Part shown: positions 31,683-39,032 of the stretch, piece after piece
Layout: each line of letters begins with the position of its first letter
Position numbering within the stretch: the stretch's first letter is position 1
Translations under genes and position numbers: made by a program
NCBI GenBank assembly: GCA_032906765.1
Contig: JAJTZB010000010.1
Location: 1-46,583, forward strand
DNA: 46,583 nucleotides
Direction: 5' to 3'
DNA from: Nitrososphaerales archaeon
GTDB taxonomy: Archaea > Thermoproteota > Nitrososphaeria > Nitrososphaerales > Gagatemarchaeaceae
Notes under the pieces: model-generated
The model's input: the letters and a program-made list of their open reading frames with translations, nothing else
What the model was told of the DNA's origin: nothing
Databases searched by the model: none

Positions 31683-32681
31683 GTGCTGGCAGGTGCGGTG
31701 CTCATTCTGATTTCAGGCTTCAGCCCTCTGACCGTCTTTGGCGTCATGATTCAAGGGGCGCTCGGCACGGAGGCAGGACAGTCATACGTGCTCACCTATG
31801 CCGCAACATTGATTCTCTCGGGTTTGGCGTTCATGATTCCTGGCAAGGCAGGTATCTGGAATGTCGGGGCGCAAGGGCAGATCTACCTTGGAGGAATCTT
31901 TGCAACCCTGGTGGCCCTCTTCGTTCCGATGCCTTTCGTACTCTGGCCGGTGGTAGCCTTCCTCTTTGGAGCACTCTTCGGTGCCATATGGGCCTTCATC
32001 CCCGGAGTCCTTGAGACCTACAGAAGAGCTTCGGCTATAGTCACGACGATACTGCTCAACTACGTCGCACAAGCCATGTCTTCGTACATCCTCTTCAACT
32101 ACGTCGGAAGAATCCTCCCGCAGACGCTGGTCTCAAACCAGACACCGCTCTTCAGCAACCTTGTGACCCTCCCGAGAATACCGGGATTCTCCGCGTCAAT
32201 AATGATATTCATTTCGATACTGACGGCAATCGCGGCGTGGTACTTCCTCAATCGGACGACCCTAGGGTACAAGATTCGGGCTGTCGGCTCCAGTCCAATG
32301 TCGGCCGAGGCGAAGGGGATAGACCCGAGGACGATGAGGATAATCGCGATGGCCATTGGCGGGTTAATCGCGGGGCTTGCTGGCGCCGGTGATATTCTCT
32401 CGAGGGGAAACTACGTGGACCAGTTCCCCGAAGGATACTTCGGAGGAGAAGGCTTCGCGGGAATAGCAGTTGCTCTTGTCGCTCTCAACAACCCAATCGC
32501 CGCCATTGCGGCTGCATTCTTCTTCGCAGTAATGGTGGCCGGTACGCCCTTCATGGGGGCTGAAGGGCTGCCGAGGGAGCTCGTGTGGGCGATTCAGGGC
32601 CTGATAATCCTCTTCACAGCCATGCCTTACCTCAGCCAGCTCATACTCAAGAGGACAGGGAGGAAGAGACTGTGGCCCTAG
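31683..32681 (+). CDS. Nucleoside ABC transporter permease 1 (NupP/YufP type)
   Basis: At least 332 residues, eight to ten membrane helices. Family landmarks: GKAGIWNVGAQGQIYLGG (the coupling/conserved loop), ASAIVTTILLNYVAQ, IRAVGSSPMSAEAKGID and GEGFAGIAVALVALNNP. The first helix appears to start earlier than the GTG at 31683: the same frame upstream reads ELTKLFLRALPSIIALLLG with no stop back into the ATPase gene. There is no ATG, GTG or TTG in that stretch, so the true start may be a near-cognate codon (for example CTG 31644), or the sequence has an error. The 3' end overlaps permease 2 by 10 bases. Confidence 0.88.
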   Translation: MLAGAVLILISGFSPLTVFGVMIQGALGTEAGQSYVLTYAATLILSGLAFMIPGKAGIWNVGAQGQIYLGGIFATLVALFVPMPFVLWPVVAFLFGALFGAIWAFIPGVLETYRRASAIVTTILLNYVAQAMSSYILFNYVGRILPQTLVSNQTPLFSNLVTLPRIPGFSASIMIFISILTAIAAWYFLNRTTLGYKIRAVGSSPMSAEAKGIDPRTMRIIAMAIGGLIAGLAGAGDILSRGNYVDQFPEGYFGGEGFAGIAVALVALNNPIAAIAAAFFFAVMVAGTPFMGAEGLPRELVWAIQGLIILFTAMPYLSQLILKRTGRKRLWP

Positions 32682-33607
32682 AGCAGCTTCTTCTTGTCGT
32701 GGTGGTTGTTGGCATGCAGCAGGCGGTGACAGTCGCACTCGCAGCTGAGGGTGAGCTAATCACAGAGAAGTCAGGGATAATCAACATAGGCATAGAGGGC
32801 ACGATGCTGATCTCGGCATTTATGGGCGGTTTCGTCAACTGGTTCACGGAGGGGACGGTTGGCATCTACTCACCCCTGCTTGGTCTGCTGGGCGGTGCTG
32901 CCATTGGCATGGTGCTGAACTTCATCTTCGCATTCATAAGCACCAAGCTTCACGTGGACCAGGTGATTGCAGGCATAGGAATCAATGTCTTTGCTGGGGG
33001 GATAACAGTCTTGGGAGTGATAGGCACGGGCGTACTAGCAAAGAGCCCGACGGTCAACTCGACCCCCTTGGCGAACCAGATGCCTTCCCTCTTCTACATC
33101 CCAGGCCTGGCGTCGAGCGGGGGGATAAGCCCGCTTGAGATCCTGATGTTCATCTCACCCCTCTTGGCCTACTTCCTTCTATACAGGACGAGGTTCGGTC
33201 TGCACATACGTGCGGTGGGAGAGAACCCGAAGGCGGCAGAAGCCGCGGGACTCAACGTAGCAAGGACGAGAATACTGGCGACAGCGGTTGGAGGGGCCTT
33301 CCTTGGGATGTCGGGTGCCTACCTGTCGGTCGTCCTCTCCAACTACTTCGTCAGGGGCATGACGAGGGGCCTTGGGTTCATAGCGCTGTCCGCGGTCATT
33401 GCAGGCGCGTGGAGCCCGGTGTGGGTGCTGGGCGTCAGCATCCTCTTCGGCCTTAGCTGGGGCGTCTACGTCCAGTTCAACTCCGCTCTGGGACTGACCT
33501 TCCTCTTCGGTTCCCTTCCGTATCTTGTCACAGTGGTAGTGCTCTCCATCTCGTCCAGGAGGCTCAGGCCCCCCGCCGCACTGGGCCTGCCATATAGGAA
33601 GGAGTAG
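32672..33607 (+). CDS. Nucleoside ABC transporter permease 2 (NupQ/YufQ type)
   Basis: 311 residues with eight to nine membrane helices. It pairs with permease 1 to form the channel. Signatures: AAEGELITEKSGIINIGIEG (residues ~22-41, the NIGIEG loop is diagnostic), KLHVDQVIAGIGINVFAGG, HIRAVGENPKAAEAAGL (the ATPase-coupling helix) and GLGFIALSAVIAGAWSP. GTG 32672 overlaps the previous stop (gtggccctag), indicating translational coupling. The C-terminal PPAALGLPYRKE is usual for this subfamily. The gene ends 46 bases before the convergent R15P isomerase. Confidence 0.93.
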   Translation: MALEQLLLVVVVVGMQQAVTVALAAEGELITEKSGIINIGIEGTMLISAFMGGFVNWFTEGTVGIYSPLLGLLGGAAIGMVLNFIFAFISTKLHVDQVIAGIGINVFAGGITVLGVIGTGVLAKSPTVNSTPLANQMPSLFYIPGLASSGGISPLEILMFISPLLAYFLLYRTRFGLHIRAVGENPKAAEAAGLNVARTRILATAVGGAFLGMSGAYLSVVLSNYFVRGMTRGLGFIALSAVIAGAWSPVWVLGVSILFGLSWGVYVQFNSALGLTFLFGSLPYLVTVVVLSISSRRLRPPAALGLPYRKE

Positions 33608-33653
33608 TGACATCGGGGATTGCGGCTCGAGAAAGCGAATGCAGGCTAAGAGG

Positions 33654-34604
33654 TCAATGCAGCCTTGACACGGGCTCTGGGTACAGCTCCCTCATGAGAA
33701 GCACGATTCCTTGCGGTGGGTACACACCCTGCTCTGTGATTATCAGGTCGATGTACTCCGGAGGGGTAACGTCGAAAGCAGGGTTCTTCACCTTGACTTT
33801 TTTGTTGGCATCCAGATATGACTTGGGGACAACCTCATATGGGCTCCTGTTCTCTATCTCGACGAGCTCCCCAAGCATTGTGGTCGGACTGAGCTTGTAG
33901 GTCTCTGCTGCGACGTAGAACCTGGCCCTCGCCTCGTGCGCGATGAGCGCTATCTGTGCGGTCCCTATCTTGTTGACGACGGCGCCGTTGGAGGCTATGG
34001 CATCGGCCCCCACCAGTGCTTTGTCCACCTTGCGCATGTAGACCCTGGCCGCGGAGTCGGGTATCAGGGAGACGTCCAGGCCCTTCCTGGCCAGTACAGA
34101 TGCTGTAATCCTTCCCTGGTACCTCGGCCGTGTCTCCGTGACAAGGACCCCGAATCTCTTCCCGTCGTTGTGCGCGGAGCTGAGAATAGCTGTGACTGCT
34201 TCGCTGTTGCAGTGTGTCATTATGGTGTCGCCGTTGACTATCCTCTTTGCGCCGATGCTACCAATGGCCTGGACTGCCCCGAGGCTGGAAGCCATGAAGT
34301 TGTCACACGCCTCGTCTATGCCCGCGATTAGAGAACCCAGAGAGACCTCCTTCTCTCTGTTGCGACTTGCAACCGAAAGGACATGGTTTATCGCGTTGGG
34401 GAGTGACACCGCGGTTGGCCTTGCTTCCTTTAACCTAGCGCCAGCAGCGAGAAGGCCTTGGTAGAGCTCATCCGCGGAGGAGAACCTCCCGCCGTCGCAA
34501 TACTGCTTCAAAGCCGAGACGGCTTCCCTCGCTATGCGACCTGCTCCCCTGACTCTCATGCTCTTGATGAGGGAGTAGGTTGACTCGACGGCGTTCCCAC
34601 TCAT
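33654..34604 (-). CDS. Ribose-1,5-bisphosphate isomerase
   Basis: eIF2B/MtnA-superfamily enzyme converting ribose-1,5-bisphosphate to ribulose-1,5-bisphosphate for form III RuBisCO. 316 residues. It has the RVRGAGRIAREA substrate loop (residues ~17-28), the catalytic Cys in IMTHCNS (Cys132) and the catalytic Asp in VGADAIASNGAVVNKIGT (Asp201). These line up with the Cys/Asp pair described for the Thermococcus enzyme. The whole length fits R15P isomerase better than eIF2B alpha. ATG 34604. It follows PRPP synthetase by 59 bases on the minus strand and lies in one block with RuBisCO. Confidence 0.9.
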   Translation of the reverse strand: MSGNAVESTYSLIKSMRVRGAGRIAREAVSALKQYCDGGRFSSADELYQGLLAAGARLKEARPTAVSLPNAINHVLSVASRNREKEVSLGSLIAGIDEACDNFMASSLGAVQAIGSIGAKRIVNGDTIMTHCNSEAVTAILSSAHNDGKRFGVLVTETRPRYQGRITASVLARKGLDVSLIPDSAARVYMRKVDKALVGADAIASNGAVVNKIGTAQIALIAHEARARFYVAAETYKLSPTTMLGELVEIENRSPYEVVPKSYLDANKKVKVKNPAFDVTPPEYIDLIITEQGVYPPQGIVLLMRELYPEPVSRLH

Positions 34605-34663
34605 TTGCGTGGGGAAGCGCAGGCCATCTCAAATCTCTTTCTGATTCAGAGTAGTCCGGGATG

Positions 34664-35542
34664 TCACCCGAGGCTTCTGGCTATCAATGGGGCCACGCTC
34701 ACGACAGCGCTGTCATTGGGGACGGTATCGGTTGTCACCACGTGATCGATGCCTGATGCTATCATTCGTTCGTATGCTCCAGGCGCGAACAGTCCGTGCG
34801 TCACCAGGGCGATGACCCGTCTCGCCCCGGTCTTCTTCAGGATGGTTGCGATGCCAGCCAGTGTGCCTCCGGTACTTACGATGTCATCGACAAGCAGGAC
34901 GTCCCGTCCATCCGCGGAAGGGCCTTCGAAGTCCATCTTCACAGACGCATCCCCAAGCCTGACTTTCGTTGCTGTGGCACTCTCTGCTCCCAGAGCCGAA
35001 GCAACCTTCGAAGCCCACTGCGAGCCCTCTACGTCAGGAGCAACCACGAGAGGGTCGACAAGGCTGAAGTTGCTCGAGGCGTAGGATGCCAAGTCTTTCA
35101 TGGCAGACAGGCTTACGGCGGGAGTGGTGAAGAGCTGTCCCAGGTCATGCGTCCTGTGCAGGTGCGGGTCTACGACGAACAGCTTCGAGGTTCCGCTGGA
35201 GTCAATCAATCTTGCGAAGACACGCGATGATAGCGCCTCACCCTGCTTGAATCTTTCATCCTGCCTCAGGTACGCGAGGTAGGGGAAGACACCCGTGATG
35301 CTCGCAGCTCCAGCTCCGTGGGCAGCATCTGCTAGCATGACAAACTCCATTAGAAGTCCGTCTGGATCCCTGTAAGTGGATTGGATTATCGAGACGACCT
35401 CGCCTTTGCAGTTCCGTGTCAGGTCGAGGTACCTCTCTCCGTCTGGGAACTTCCTCTCTTCAAATTCAACAAGATCGGAGTTCTTCAGAGCAGCAACATC
35501 CCTTCCCAGCTTGGATGCGCCGCTGCCTGCAATGATTAGCAT
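34664..35542 (-). CDS. prs: Ribose-phosphate pyrophosphokinase (PRPP synthetase)
   Basis: Makes PRPP from ribose-5-phosphate and ATP. 292 residues, the short archaeal form. Motifs: SGASKLGRDVAALKN and FPDGERYLDL at the N-terminus, a MEFVMLADAAHGAGAASITG helix, YLAYLRQDERFKQGEALSSR (catalytic flexible loop), VDPHLHRTHDL, and the PRPP-binding DVLLVDDIVSTGGTLAG (residues ~207-223). ATG 35542; TATA-like atattagg lies at ~35597-35604 (reverse strand). Placed between RuBisCO and R15P isomerase, it may link nucleotide synthesis to the pentose-bisphosphate route, or supply PRPP that is turned into ribose-1,5-bisphosphate. That link is inference. Confidence 0.94.
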   Translation of the reverse strand: MLIIAGSGASKLGRDVAALKNSDLVEFEERKFPDGERYLDLTRNCKGEVVSIIQSTYRDPDGLLMEFVMLADAAHGAGAASITGVFPYLAYLRQDERFKQGEALSSRVFARLIDSSGTSKLFVVDPHLHRTHDLGQLFTTPAVSLSAMKDLASYASSNFSLVDPLVVAPDVEGSQWASKVASALGAESATATKVRLGDASVKMDFEGPSADGRDVLLVDDIVSTGGTLAGIATILKKTGARRVIALVTHGLFAPGAYERMIASGIDHVVTTDTVPNDSAVVSVAPLIARSLG

Positions 35543-35678
35543 GACCGTTCTTCTCCCTAACGAGGGGACTGTTACAGACTTGGTATCCCGTCGTACCTAA
35601 TATCATTTGCTTCTTGAGGCAGTAGCTTCATCGTCTCGGGAACCGATTCTCCTTCGAGACAGGGCAGACTGTAGCAGA

Positions 35679-37004
35679 CTAACGGTACGTCAGGGATCCC
35701 CATTTCCTTAGGGCGGCAGCGAGTTCGGGACTCTTCTTGGCGTAGTCGTTGATGTCGTGCCCTTCCATGTAGCAATCTATAGCGTCTCTGAGCGCCTTGG
35801 CGCCGGCGCGCCCGCCGTCCGGATGTCCCCATATCCCCCCACCCATCTGCACAACCAAGTCCGTGCCAAGCATGTCCAGCAGAGGACGGAGAAGACCGAC
35901 GTGAAGCCCTCCCGAACTCACGGGCAAGACAGGCTTCTTCCCGTACCAGCTCTGTTCCAGCGTCCAGCCCACTCCTTGGCTGCTGCCCTTTGTCAGTTTC
36001 TCTTGCAGTCCGAGTACCTCCTCCTTGGATGCCTCGAGCTTGCCTATCACCGTCCCGATGTGGAGCTGGTCCACCCCTATCAGCCTCGCTGTCTCAGCCA
36101 GAACTGCCATCGACATGCCGTGCGTGGGATTCCGTGTGAACGCGGCGTGGAATGCCCTGTGTGCGTGGATTGCAAGACCCAGGTCAGCGCACACGTCTCG
36201 CAGAGTTTCCAACGCAGCCCAGCCTGCAGTGCAAATGTCCACCATGACATACTCTCCGCCCAGCTGGTGGACAAGTCTCGCGCGCCTTTCCATCTCCCTT
36301 GTTTCTGCGGTGATGTTGATCAGGTAGCTCTTCCCCTCTCCGGTTTCCTTCTCGGCCCTGTCTCTGTACGAGAATGTGAGCCGAGCGCGCTTCTCGAACG
36401 AGTTGAAGCTTTGGCTGGTCAAGTTCTCGTCATCCTTCAGGAGGTCCAAACCTCCGCTCCACGCTTCGTAGGCGTGACGGGCATGCTCGACGTAGGTGAG
36501 GCCCAGCTTCGGCTTCGGCACGGACGCTGTGAGCGGTCTCTTCGGTACCCTCATGAACTTCCTAATGCCAGATATGCCGAACTGGGGTCCTCGAAAGCTA
36601 CGGACAATCTCTCTGGGCCATATTACGTCCACCAGCCTCAGTTCCTTGACCGCCTTCATTCCGAAGACGTTTCCGGCGATGGAACTGAGAATCTGCGGCA
36701 TGTTGGCCCCTTCGAAGAGTCCAGGAGGGTAGTAGACTCGCACCATGAAGCCGGAGATGTCGTAGGCTTTCGCCATCAGTCGCCTAACCCTTGGTGTGAG
36801 CGTGGTCAGCGTGGTCCAGGTCCCGACGCTGCTCTCCGACGCCACCCTGCCGGCTGCGTCCTCCACTGTGAAGCCTCGGGCGGGGGTGATTCTGAACAAG
36901 GCAATCAGGTCTCCTCCCTTGGGATTGCTCTTGACATCCACGAAGTCGTGATACCATTCTACTTCGCGGTCGGAGGCTTGGGCGCGGGCTCTCTTCTGGG
37001 CCAT
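35679..37004 (-). CDS. rbcL: Form III ribulose-1,5-bisphosphate carboxylase large subunit
   Basis: Carboxylates ribulose-1,5-bisphosphate to two 3-phosphoglycerates. 441 residues from ATG 37004. All active-site elements are present: KPKLG (164-168), the carbamylated Lys in GGLDLLKDDENL (Lys190, Asp192, Glu193), HAHRAFHAA (280-288), loop 6 HIGTVIGKLE (Lys322), SSGGLH (363-368) and GGGIWGHPDG (388-397). No small subunit gene is seen, as is usual for form III. The start is set by a TATA box (37027-37033, reverse strand) 26 bases upstream; an earlier ATG at 37037 would lie upstream of this TATA. It belongs with R15P isomerase in nucleoside-sugar breakdown, not necessarily autotrophy. Confidence 0.94.
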   Translation of the reverse strand: MAQKRARAQASDREVEWYHDFVDVKSNPKGGDLIALFRITPARGFTVEDAAGRVASESSVGTWTTLTTLTPRVRRLMAKAYDISGFMVRVYYPPGLFEGANMPQILSSIAGNVFGMKAVKELRLVDVIWPREIVRSFRGPQFGISGIRKFMRVPKRPLTASVPKPKLGLTYVEHARHAYEAWSGGLDLLKDDENLTSQSFNSFEKRARLTFSYRDRAEKETGEGKSYLINITAETREMERRARLVHQLGGEYVMVDICTAGWAALETLRDVCADLGLAIHAHRAFHAAFTRNPTHGMSMAVLAETARLIGVDQLHIGTVIGKLEASKEEVLGLQEKLTKGSSQGVGWTLEQSWYGKKPVLPVSSGGLHVGLLRPLLDMLGTDLVVQMGGGIWGHPDGGRAGAKALRDAIDCYMEGHDINDYAKKSPELAAALRKWGSLTYR

Positions 37005-37026
37005 CAGGGTTCCAAGCGTGTGCAAG

Positions 37027-37033
37027 CATATAG
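37027..37033 (-). promoter_or_regulatory. TATA box of the RuBisCO gene
   Basis: The reverse-strand sequence ctatatg is centred 26 bases before ATG 37004, predicting a leaderless message. The next 215 bases up to the S26e gene show no further gene; the only other signal is the S26e TATA (37216-37222). Confidence 0.5.
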
Positions 37034-37253
37034 TCATTTTCTCGTAGCCGCAGCCGCTTCTGATGGCATGTGCCGACTGGCTGCTCGGCGACGCATCCCG
37101 AGGAAGGTCTGCCAGATGCGGCAGGTGGGTGCGACGACTAGGACCCAGAGTGCTCTGGCCGGTACTCCCCAGATAGCCAGCGACGAGTTGCCTGAACCAC
37201 GGCGACCTAGCAGTCTTTTTAAAGAGGCCTCGGAGCGAAGTCCTAGCTTATTT

Positions 37254-37529
37254 TTGTCCAAGAAGAGAAAGAGTCGCGGCCGTTCCAAGGGAGGCAAGGG
37301 GAGGAGCGGCACCATCTACTGCAGCAACTGCGGAGCCTCGGTGCCTAGGGACAAGGCAAAGAAGGTCACAACAAGACTCTCTATGGTCGAACCGACCCTC
37401 GCGAGGGAGCTCAGGCAGGCCGGAGCTTACATTGCAGCACCCACGACAGTTCGCTATTACTGCGTGAGTTGCGCGGTTCATTATGGAATCGTGAAGGTCA
37501 GGGCAAAAACTGAGCGACGAAACTGGTAA
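37254..37529 (+). CDS. rps26e: 30S ribosomal protein S26e
   Basis: Small-subunit ribosomal protein found in TACK archaea and eukaryotes. 91 residues: basic start SKKRKSRGRSKGGKGRSG, first zinc pair YCSNCGASVPRDKAKKV, then LARELRQAGAYIAAP and the second pair YYCVSCAVHYGIVKVRAK. TTG 37254 is chosen; a TATA-like tttttaaa lies ~33 bases upstream. The last 25 codons (37455-37529) have a second, differently coded copy at 38490-38564, after an intervening endonuclease-like gene. The present 3' end therefore looks replaced during an insertion, while the reading frame stays complete. Confidence 0.9.
   Translation: MSKKRKSRGRSKGGKGRSGTIYCSNCGASVPRDKAKKVTTRLSMVEPTLARELRQAGAYIAAPTTVRYYCVSCAVHYGIVKVRAKTERRNW
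37455..37529 (+). repeat. S26e 3' end, functional left copy
   Basis: Encodes YYCVSCAVHYGIVKVRAK followed by TERRNW and TAA. Compared with the right copy it shares 48 of 75 bases by hand alignment, while 18 of 24 residues are the same. Confidence 0.85.
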
Positions 37530-37676
37530 TCTTGGGCCAGAGCTACCCTAGAAAGCCAATCCCAGCCGGATGAGGTTCGTGAATAGAAGCCAATCTTAGT
37601 TTCAGCCAAGTCCACCGAAAAGAGTGCCCGCAAGCATTCCAGCTTTATCACCGACCAGCGAACCCGGCATGCCAAT

Positions 37677-38477
37677 TTGTGCCCGGGTAGTCGCCACGTC
37701 GAACATCTCCTCGTCGAGAGATATGCTGAGGCAATCAAGGTCACCGTCTTTCCAAGCGGAGAAAGAAGAATTAGGAGAGATCCCTCGAGAGAGACCGTCC
37801 AAGCGGCGTTCAATGAATTAGGAACTCATATCGCAGTCGCGTCCGCCTTCGGCGTGAGTCGAGCGGTCGTGAAGCGATGGCTCAGAGATTACTCCTTGAC
37901 TGTCACGTCGCGACCCGAGGTAGGGCTGTCGAATTACATCAGAAGACGCCTAGCCTCTGAGGATGACAGGACGAAGGTTGCGCAGTGGGTCATGGACGAG
38001 GGCTCGATTTCTGTTGCGTTCTTCAAGAGGACCGACCTTACATCATTGGTGGTCTGCGGCAGCATGAACGATTTCGACGTTCTCTCAGAAATCTCCAACA
38101 TCCTTGCGGCGCCCATCACTACCTCATGAGGCCCCAGGCCGACCGTGCTGCCGATGGGGGCTGTCAAGGTCCATGCAGCAAAAGCGTACGCTCTGCTTGA
38201 GGTACTTGGAAACCGTCTCAGCGGTCTAAAAGCCATGGAGGCTAAGGCAGCTCTGAACTTCTTCCCACGCTCCGGGAGCGTAAGGGGGAGGCACACTACT
38301 GATGAGTTCCTAGTTCCTGTATGGAGGGAGTACGCTCACGAGGCGTTGAAAGCGTGGAACTCGAAGCGGAGGGTCAAGCTGGGAGAAACTCAGATTGGTG
38401 AATGGGCCGCAAGCTGGCTTGAGGGAAGAATCAAGAGGGCGCGGAGGTTTATTGACCGCGCTGATGCTCAACAGTAG
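37677..38477 (+). pseudogene. HTH plus LAGLIDADG-like homing endonuclease ORF with in-frame TGA
   Basis: One frame runs from TTG 37677 to TAG 38477, interrupted only by TGA at 38127-38129. Before the stop: an N-terminal helix-turn-helix (GTHIAVASAFGVSRAVVKRW, residues ~49-68), then AQWVMDEGSISVAFF, like the first LAGLIDADG helix with its acidic residue, and DFDVLSEISNILAAP. After the stop the same frame continues with VHAAKAYALLEVLGNRLSGL and KAMEAKAALNFF, the pattern that normally follows in LAGLIDADG proteins. The TGA therefore splits a single protein into 150 and ~115 residues. It may be recent inactivation, or read-through. A TATA-like ctttatca (37643-37650) lies ~30 bases upstream. The family call is by pattern only. 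Confidence 0.55.
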
Positions 38478-38489
38478 ACGTCCTCGACT

Positions 38490-38564
38490 GATTACTGCAT
38501 CAGCTGCAGCGTCCACTACGGGATAGTCAAGGTAAGAGCGAAGAGCGAAAGGAAAGGCTGGTAG
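38490..38564 (+). repeat. Orphan S26e 3' end, displaced right copy
   Basis: Reads DYCISCSVHYGIVKVRAK, then SERKGW and TAG. There is no start codon or upstream S26e sequence in frame; homology to S26e begins abruptly at attactgc. It encodes the second zinc-binding Cys pair of S26e, so it is a remnant of a real gene end, not chance. Confidence 0.85.
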
Positions 38565-38702
38565 CCGCGCTCCAGGCGGAACCTTCTGACCCTTCGTGAA
38601 ACCTGCCTTCGGCTACATTTGCCTGCTCACCATCCAGACGGACCCGATTGCGGTCATGAATTGTGGGGCAGGAGGACGCAACGTTATTGAACTCTGAGAG
38701 GG

Positions 38703-39032
38703 TTGGCGAGACGCATGGCTTATGAACGCCTCAGGGAGTCGCTGACGCGCGGCAACCTTTGGCTCTACATTCTCACGACACTCGAGGGATCTGACGCTTC
38801 TCCGGGAGAGGTCAGGGAGAGAGTGAGGGAAAGGTTTGGGTTCTCTGCTGCCGGGATAACGTTCTACTCGGTTCTTTACAGGCTGAGAAGAGAGGGTCTC
38901 GTGAGGAAGGCATCCGGTGAGTTCCGCTCGACGTACGAGATCACGGGAAAGGGAAGGGAGGAACTCGAGCGGGCAAGGAGGCTAATCAAGGAGGTTGGAG
39001 GATGGATGGAACGGCCTGCGAGAGGGACCTAG
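38703..39032 (+). CDS. PadR-like winged-helix transcriptional regulator
   Basis: 109 residues from TTG 38703 (ATG 38715 would remove four). The pattern LWLYILTTLEGSDASPGEVR, then SAAGITFYSVLYRLRREGLV and YEITGKGREELERARRLI is the PadR winged helix with its C-terminal dimer helix. Ligand and target genes are unknown. A TATA-like cgttattga lies ~20-30 bases upstream. Its 3' end overlaps the convergent CDP-alcohol phosphatidyltransferase gene by 47 bases. The 138 bases between the orphan S26e end and this gene contain nothing else I can name. Confidence 0.8.
   Translation: MARRMAYERLRESLTRGNLWLYILTTLEGSDASPGEVRERVRERFGFSAAGITFYSVLYRLRREGLVRKASGEFRSTYEITGKGREELERARRLIKEVGGWMERPARGT

Larger units (their letters stand above)
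37455..38564. mobile_element. Insertion at the 3' end of S26e, flanked by two versions of its last 25 codons
   Basis: About 1.1 kb bounded by two 75-base copies of the S26e 3' end, carrying one ORF (endonuclease-like). Both copies share attactgc at their left edge, the likely site of breakage or recombination. The left copy completes S26e; the right copy has no start and is the displaced remnant. No integrase, transposase or terminal inverted repeats are visible, so homing by a nuclease followed by repair is more likely than transposition. Which copy is ancestral is inferred: the right copy is more GC-rich and joined to the original downstream DNA. Confidence 0.65.

Noticed and set aside
35757-37253. 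Very long N-terminal extension of the S26e frame antisense to RuBisCO
   Set aside because: It is the complement of rbcL; S26e itself starts at TTG 37254 with its own TATA box.
37530-38489. An archaeal intron (bulge-helix-bulge) with an endonuclease inside S26e
   Set aside because: The left copy already completes S26e with a stop codon, so no splicing is required. I did not find a convincing bulge-helix-bulge by eye, though I could not fold the RNA.
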